DNA from: UBA6136 sp046305255
GTDB taxonomy: Bacteria; Pseudomonadota; Gammaproteobacteria; Methylococcales; Methylococcaceae
Reading direction: 5' to 3'
NCBI GenBank assembly: GCA_046305255.1
Contig: JBKCCF010000116.1
Coordinates: forward strand, 1-9,722
DNA length: 9,722 nucleotides
The notes under the pieces were generated by a model, which was given only the letters and a program-made list of their open reading frames with translations, searched no databases and had not been told where the DNA came from. Positions 6,901-9,722 of the stretch are shown here, in pieces (positions within the stretch are counted from its first letter, which is position 1; each line of letters starts with the position of its first letter). Both the position numbers and the translations under genes were made by a program.

Positions 6901-7689
6901 AGGTCGCAATTCGTGATGCACCAGATGGGCAAAATCGGTTTTGGCTGGACTTTTGAAGCTAACCCAGTTCTTCACCTCCTCTTGCAGTACTGGAATCCGC
7001 GTGGCAGCAAAAGTCCAGCGGCCAACCAGATCGTGAAGGGTTGCCAGCAGAGTTGAGTCGTCCGCACTCAACGCATCAGAAAAGGCGGTCGGGGCATCAC
7101 TATGAGCCATCAACCGCCCCCTCAGCGTGCCAGCTACACTGCCATCATCCACTTCCACCGCCCGTTTTAGCAGCACGGCAAACGCCGCTACTGCAGCTTC
7201 CCGGTCACGGACGAGCAGATCAGGATCCATGGCGGCATCCAGTAGCACGGCAAACTGTCTCTGAATAAGATCACAGTCCCAATGGGCGGGGTCCTCACCC
7301 TTATAGCGGCTTGCGGATTTGCCCACGATCTCGTTTTTGTAGGCGAACACGCTGTCGAAATCGGCCTTGATACCTTCAATTTGCCGCGAGCGATCTGCCT
7401 CGACCCCGAACAGACGCGCCACAAAGCCGCCCAACTCCGATGCCATCCGCACCAGCACATCGGAAACCTCCTCCGGCTTCATGCCAACACCCTGACAGGC
7501 CCGGTAGTGCTCAAAAGCGGCAAACAAATCCGGATTCACTGACCGAACCTCAGCATCAAAGGCGGTTGTCAGATCGTTCAGGCGCGCGGGATCGTAAAGG
7601 TCGGAATAGCTATAACCGGGCAAGCCCAGATTCAGCGTGGGAGAAGTAAAAGCAGAGGAAGCAGAGACAGCTGTCATGGATTTCGTCAT
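3991..7689 (-). CDS. 1232-residue fused iron-sulphur flavoprotein (GltD/NfnB-like plus PyrK/NfnA-like modules)
   Basis: This is a cytoplasmic FAD- and NAD(P)-dependent oxidoreductase; the exact reaction is unknown. Domains in order: residues 1-295, helical, without a family I recognise. 302-384, eight cysteines in two groups (302, 305, 313, 337; 369, 377, 380, 384), including GCPLEEKISEMH and CNDCMKGC, probably two Fe-S clusters as in glutamate synthase small subunit and NfnB. 439-470, first dinucleotide site (GMGPAG 443-448). 614-629, second site (GGGLTAID 617-624). 780-790, AAGTSPN, and 850-871, YGDNHPVYAG...AMASAKDG, the closing FAD-contact region. 905-1232, a ferredoxin-reductase/PyrK-like part: FCPGQFYRVQ (938-947), NAD site VGGGLGN (1024-1030) and a probable 2Fe-2S set at Cys1164, 1170, 1173, 1175 and 1191. 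Joining NfnB-like and NfnA-like halves suggests an Nfn-type transhydrogenase or ferredoxin reductase in one chain; this is inference. The ATG at 7689 has no clear ribosome site; Met5 (7677) is an alternative. Confidence 0.9.
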   Translation of the reverse strand: MTKSMTAVSASSAFTSPTLNLGLPGYSYSDLYDPARLNDLTTAFDAEVRSVNPDLFAAFEHYRACQGVGMKPEEVSDVLVRMASELGGFVARLFGVEADRSRQIEGIKADFDSVFAYKNEIVGKSASRYKGEDPAHWDCDLIQRQFAVLLDAAMDPDLLVRDREAAVAAFAVLLKRAVEVDDGSVAGTLRGRLMAHSDAPTAFSDALSADDSTLLATLHDLVGRWTFAATRIPVLQEEVKNWVSFKSPAKTDFAHLVHHELRPVNGYTVWGAAEGHHRRRDGFGLTDPRFSERRVLYEVDHCIYCHDRDTDSCSKGMRNKKDGSYKINPLGVTITGCPLEEKISEMHLVKRQGDNLGALALITIDNPLCPGTGHRICNDCMKGCIYQKTQPVNIPQIETNVLTDVLFMPWGFEMYSLLTRWNPLNIKRPSALAYNGRNVLVAGMGPAGYTLSHYLLNEGFGVVGIDGLKIEPLPDYLTGNETTPPQPIRDFRQLYEDLDKRIMLGFGGVAEYGITVRWDKNFLKVIYLNLLRRNNFRIYGGVRFGGTLTINEAWDLGFDHIAIASGAGKPTVIDIKNNLIRGVRKASDFLMGLQLTGAAKESSLANLQVRLPAGVIGGGLTAIDTCTEVLAYYPVQVEKILHRYEKLTHLHGVDVIRAKYDAEEIIILDEFLEHGRAIQAERQRAEAAGEKPDFLPWLERWGGVTMFYRKGIEDAPAYRQNAEEIEEALAEGIRLAPGMNPLETLEDEFGHLRAVKFQRLGLEEGKWRVQEELDVPLRSLFVAAGTSPNTIYESEHPDSFQMDNKFYQRYEPNWSGDIPELELVQDTLIAKIGKPAPFTSYQRNGKFITFYGDNHPVYAGNVVKAMASAKDGYPYIARLYEKEFAQLSAADQPSREAALKSFQQRLDDQFLAHIVEINRVTPTIIEVIVRAPLAAKHFCPGQFYRVQNFEALAPLIEGTVLASEGLALTGAWVDKEQGLISLIALEMGSSSRLLALWKPGDPVVVMGVTGAPTEIHAGQTVALVGGGLGNAVLFSIGKALRAAGSQVIYFAGYRNRQDVFKVSDIEAASDVVVWAVDPAPGAEPIPTLRPQDKTFVGNIVQAMVSYAKGELGPTPINLDDVDHMVVIGSDRMMDAVKQARFGVLKPYIKPHHSAIGSINSPMQCMMKGVCAQCLCKHIDPDTGKESFVYSCYNQDQDLDRVDFPNLRARLRQNSVQEKLSGLWLEHLVSLDQ

Positions 7690-7786
7690 GTGCAGTTTCG
7701 CAAGGTCCGTATTTAGATTCAGCCCGGAGTGAACGGCGATACCCGTTATCAGTCTATTAAGGCCGGTGGAATAAAAAAGATTCCCG

Positions 7787-7815
7787 ATTCTAGGCTATTC
7801 ACGCCTAACAGTCGA
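7787..7815 (-). promoter_or_regulatory. Possible sigma-70 promoter of the flavoprotein gene
   Basis: On the minus strand TCGACT (-35, 4 of 6 matches) and TAGAAT (-10, 5 of 6) are separated by exactly 17 bp. The start would be near 7780, giving an untranslated leader of about 90 nt before the ATG at 7689. It lies in the divergent spacer with the MutS-like gene. No clear promoter for the plus-strand gene was found in the same spacer. Confidence 0.35.
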
Positions 7816-7968
7816 TTTATAGCGCGGACAGACGATTCAAACCACGACGCAGCGCCATCCCCTGCATCGGCCGCTATCCTGACCATAACCAAATGAAATT
7901 TCGGATATTGTTGGGTTGCGAACACGATGCGGCCTGACCTTAACTCACCCAGCAAACATGGTGGTCAC

Positions 7969-9582
7969 ATGCAAGAAATCATCCATTCACTCTATCCCAC
8001 CCTGTTACAGTCCACTGCGGGGAAACCGCTGGAGATCAGGGATGGTGGCCATTTTTCCAATCCGAACGGTATCATTGATGCGAATACTTTCCAGTCGATA
8101 GAAATCGACAAGCTTTTCGACAGCATCAACCATGCCAGTACCCGGGTCGGACAAGCCACCGTGTTCCGGTCGCTAAGCCAACCACTGGCCTCGGCCTCAC
8201 TGATTCGGAGCAAGCAGGATGCTGTCCGGGAAATCGCAACCGATCCGGCACTACGCCGGCAATTGCAATCCCTCGTGACCCATGCTCGCAAACAGGAACA
8301 GGATTTTTATGACCTGCTGTACGGCACATTTCTCGGATTGTTCGGTTCGAAAGCCAATGATCTTGAAATCGAGGGCTTTGGCTATGATAACTACATCAAG
8401 GGAACTCGATTCATGCTGGACCTTGTTGAAAAAAGCCGGGAGATACCCAAGGTCGAGAGCGAATATCTGGGTGCCGTGCTTGACACCATTCGTGATCTCG
8501 CCCATTCGCGGGCTTATGCTCTGGCCAAAGGTCCGGCCTACCGCACCGAAAAAGGCATGATTACCCAGGCGGAAAAAAGCCTTTTCACCCCCGCCATCCG
8601 ATTCAGCCCTTCCCTGTTCAAACCCATGGGTATCGGTCTGACCCTGTTAGCTCTGGTGCTGATGCTGCAGTTTGTGCCTTTCATGCTGGAGATGGTGGCC
8701 TCAATAGCCCCGGTGTTCTGGCTGTTCATCATGCCATTGAGCTTGATCTATATCCCCATAGTCGGCAATTTCGATCGCGATGGCTGTATTTACCCACTGC
8801 GTGAAAGCTTCAAAAAATCCACCGAGGTGCAGCACGCGCTGGATGCCTTGGGACAACTAGACGAACTGCTCAGCTTCGAAGCCTTCAAGGAAGCCTTCGG
8901 TCATCCGATGGTGCTGCCCACTGTATTGGACGGCGAGCGCCATGCGCTGAATCTGACCGATGTTCGAAATCCCATCCTGGCAAAGCAGAACCTTGGCTAT
9001 GTCGGCAACGACATCGAACTGACCCAGGCAAGGCTGCTGCTGATAACGGGCCCCAACAGCGGCGGCAAGACCGCATTTTGCAAGACCTTGGCCCAAACCC
9101 AGCTACTGGCCCAGATTGGCAGTTATGTACCTGCTGAAAAAGCTCAGCTAACCGTCGCCGATCACATCTATTATCAAGCGCCTGAAATCAGCCAACTGAC
9201 CGATGGCGAAGGCCGCTTCGGTACCGAACTCCGCCGCACCCGCGATATCTTCGTTGCGGCCAGCCCGCAGAGTTTCGTCATCATGGACGAACTCTCCGAA
9301 GGCACAACCCATGAGGAAAAAATCGAAATCTCGATGAACATTCTGGATGGCTTCGCGCAAAAGGGGAATACGACGCTACTGATCACCCACAACCATGCGC
9401 TGGTGGATCGCTACGCCCAGAACCCGGGGGTACTCGCTCGACAGGTTGAATTCAGACAGGACCAACCCACCTACCGGGTCATCGAAGGTATCTCGAGAGT
9501 CAGCCATGCCGATCGGGTAGCCCGAAAAATTGGTTTTGCCAAGGAAGACATCGACCGCCATCTCGCGGGTGGTAACCCATAG
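7969..9582 (+). CDS. MutS-family ATPase with two internal membrane helices
   Basis: This protein (537 residues from ATG 7969) carries the MutS C-terminal ATPase domain but lacks the mismatch-recognition domains I and II. Residues about 49-86 (FDSINHASTRVGQATVFRSL, then PLASASLIRSKQDAV) match the start of the MutS core domain III. Residues about 220-266 form two hydrophobic helices (GLTLLALVLMLQFVPFML, then a second ending in IYIPIVG). The ATPase follows: Walker A GPNSGGKT (361-368), a MutS-typical GSYVPAE (384-390), the segment LTDGEGRFGTELRR, Walker B FVIMDELSEGT (436-446) and ITHNHAL for the switch histidine. Real mismatch repair is unlikely; a membrane-anchored nucleic-acid ATPase is the best inference. 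I chose ATG 7969 because GGTGG stands 4 nt upstream; an in-frame ATG at 7927 adds 14 residues but has no ribosome site. The gene is divergent from the flavoprotein. Confidence 0.88.
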   Translation: MQEIIHSLYPTLLQSTAGKPLEIRDGGHFSNPNGIIDANTFQSIEIDKLFDSINHASTRVGQATVFRSLSQPLASASLIRSKQDAVREIATDPALRRQLQSLVTHARKQEQDFYDLLYGTFLGLFGSKANDLEIEGFGYDNYIKGTRFMLDLVEKSREIPKVESEYLGAVLDTIRDLAHSRAYALAKGPAYRTEKGMITQAEKSLFTPAIRFSPSLFKPMGIGLTLLALVLMLQFVPFMLEMVASIAPVFWLFIMPLSLIYIPIVGNFDRDGCIYPLRESFKKSTEVQHALDALGQLDELLSFEAFKEAFGHPMVLPTVLDGERHALNLTDVRNPILAKQNLGYVGNDIELTQARLLLITGPNSGGKTAFCKTLAQTQLLAQIGSYVPAEKAQLTVADHIYYQAPEISQLTDGEGRFGTELRRTRDIFVAASPQSFVIMDELSEGTTHEEKIEISMNILDGFAQKGNTTLLITHNHALVDRYAQNPGVLARQVEFRQDQPTYRVIEGISRVSHADRVARKIGFAKEDIDRHLAGGNP

Positions 9583-9609
9583 TGGGCACCTCGATTAAAT
9601 GCCCATTTT
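9583..9609 (+). terminator. Probable intrinsic terminator of the MutS-like gene
   Basis: TGGGCA directly after the stop codon pairs TGCCCA (9600-9605) across an 11-nt loop, and TTTT follows. The stem is only 6 bp and the T-run short, so termination may be partial. Confidence 0.5.
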
Positions 9610-9665
9610 GTCGAGCCGCGCTTAGATAGCAAGGTCAGCACCCATATTTCGGCGATTTCCGAGCC

Positions 9666-9703
9666 AAATTCGGGTCATTTCTGGTCTGTTTCATCCTGAA
9701 TTT
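9666..9703. repeat. Inverted repeat near the right edge
   Basis: AAATTCGGG (9666-9674) pairs CCTGAATTT (9695-9703) over 9 bp with one G-T wobble across a 20-nt loop. No T-run follows and no gene is visible between 9610 and 9722. It could be an operator for a gene to the right, the end of a small repeat element, or chance. Confidence 0.3.
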
Positions 9704-9722
9704 CGCCTTGATGACCGATTTA

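Noticed and set aside
1..9722. CRISPR arrays, rRNA, tRNA, insertion-sequence transposase or defence operon
   Set aside because: No regularly spaced repeats, no tRNA fold, no transposase motif and no nuclease-toxin pair were found on either strand.

Overview
The window is about 9.7 kb of mid-GC DNA (roughly 52-54%, estimated by eye) from what looks like a gammaproteobacterial chromosome. GlgP and YqaA both read closely on to their E. coli counterparts. The rest (a small periplasmic helical protein, a very large fused flavoprotein and a membrane-bearing MutS-like ATPase) would suit a free-living gammaproteobacterium, perhaps a methanotroph or other chemolithotroph. That last assignment is inference only.

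Layout, left to right. Positions 1-1769, minus strand: the first 589 codons of glycogen phosphorylase, cut by the window edge. 1874-2308, minus: a YqaA-type DedA/SNARE-associated membrane protein, best started at a GTG with its own Shine-Dalgarno. 2309-3327: about 1 kb without a convincing protein gene but full of signals. On the plus strand there is a near-consensus sigma-54 promoter, a transcript of about 134 nt and a strong intrinsic terminator, so I call a candidate sigma-54-dependent small RNA. On the minus strand, just behind the terminator of the next gene, lies a piece that resembles the 5' domain I of a bacterial group II intron. 3328-3696, minus: a small secreted helical protein with two Glu-Glu-Cys motifs. 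3991-7689, minus: a 1232-residue fused flavoprotein with a unique helical N-terminus, cysteine clusters and a GltD/NfnB-like two-dinucleotide module, then a PyrK/NfnA-like ferredoxin-reductase module. 7969-9582, plus, divergent: a MutS-family ATPase with two membrane helices in its middle. Beyond 9582 there is a probable terminator and an inverted repeat.

How the parts may work together. GlgP degrades storage glycogen, but nothing ties YqaA to it beyond shared strand. The flavoprotein probably moves electrons between pyridine nucleotides and an iron-sulphur or ferredoxin partner in the cytoplasm. The small secreted protein lies downstream on the same strand but has its own ribosome binding site and terminator. 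The candidate small RNA carries an anti-Shine-Dalgarno segment that matches the ribosome binding site of that secreted protein over 8 bases, which is suggestive but could be chance.

The best candidates for something new are the sigma-54 small RNA, the single-chain Nfn-like flavoprotein with its uncharacterised N-terminal domain, and the membrane-inserted MutS-like ATPase.
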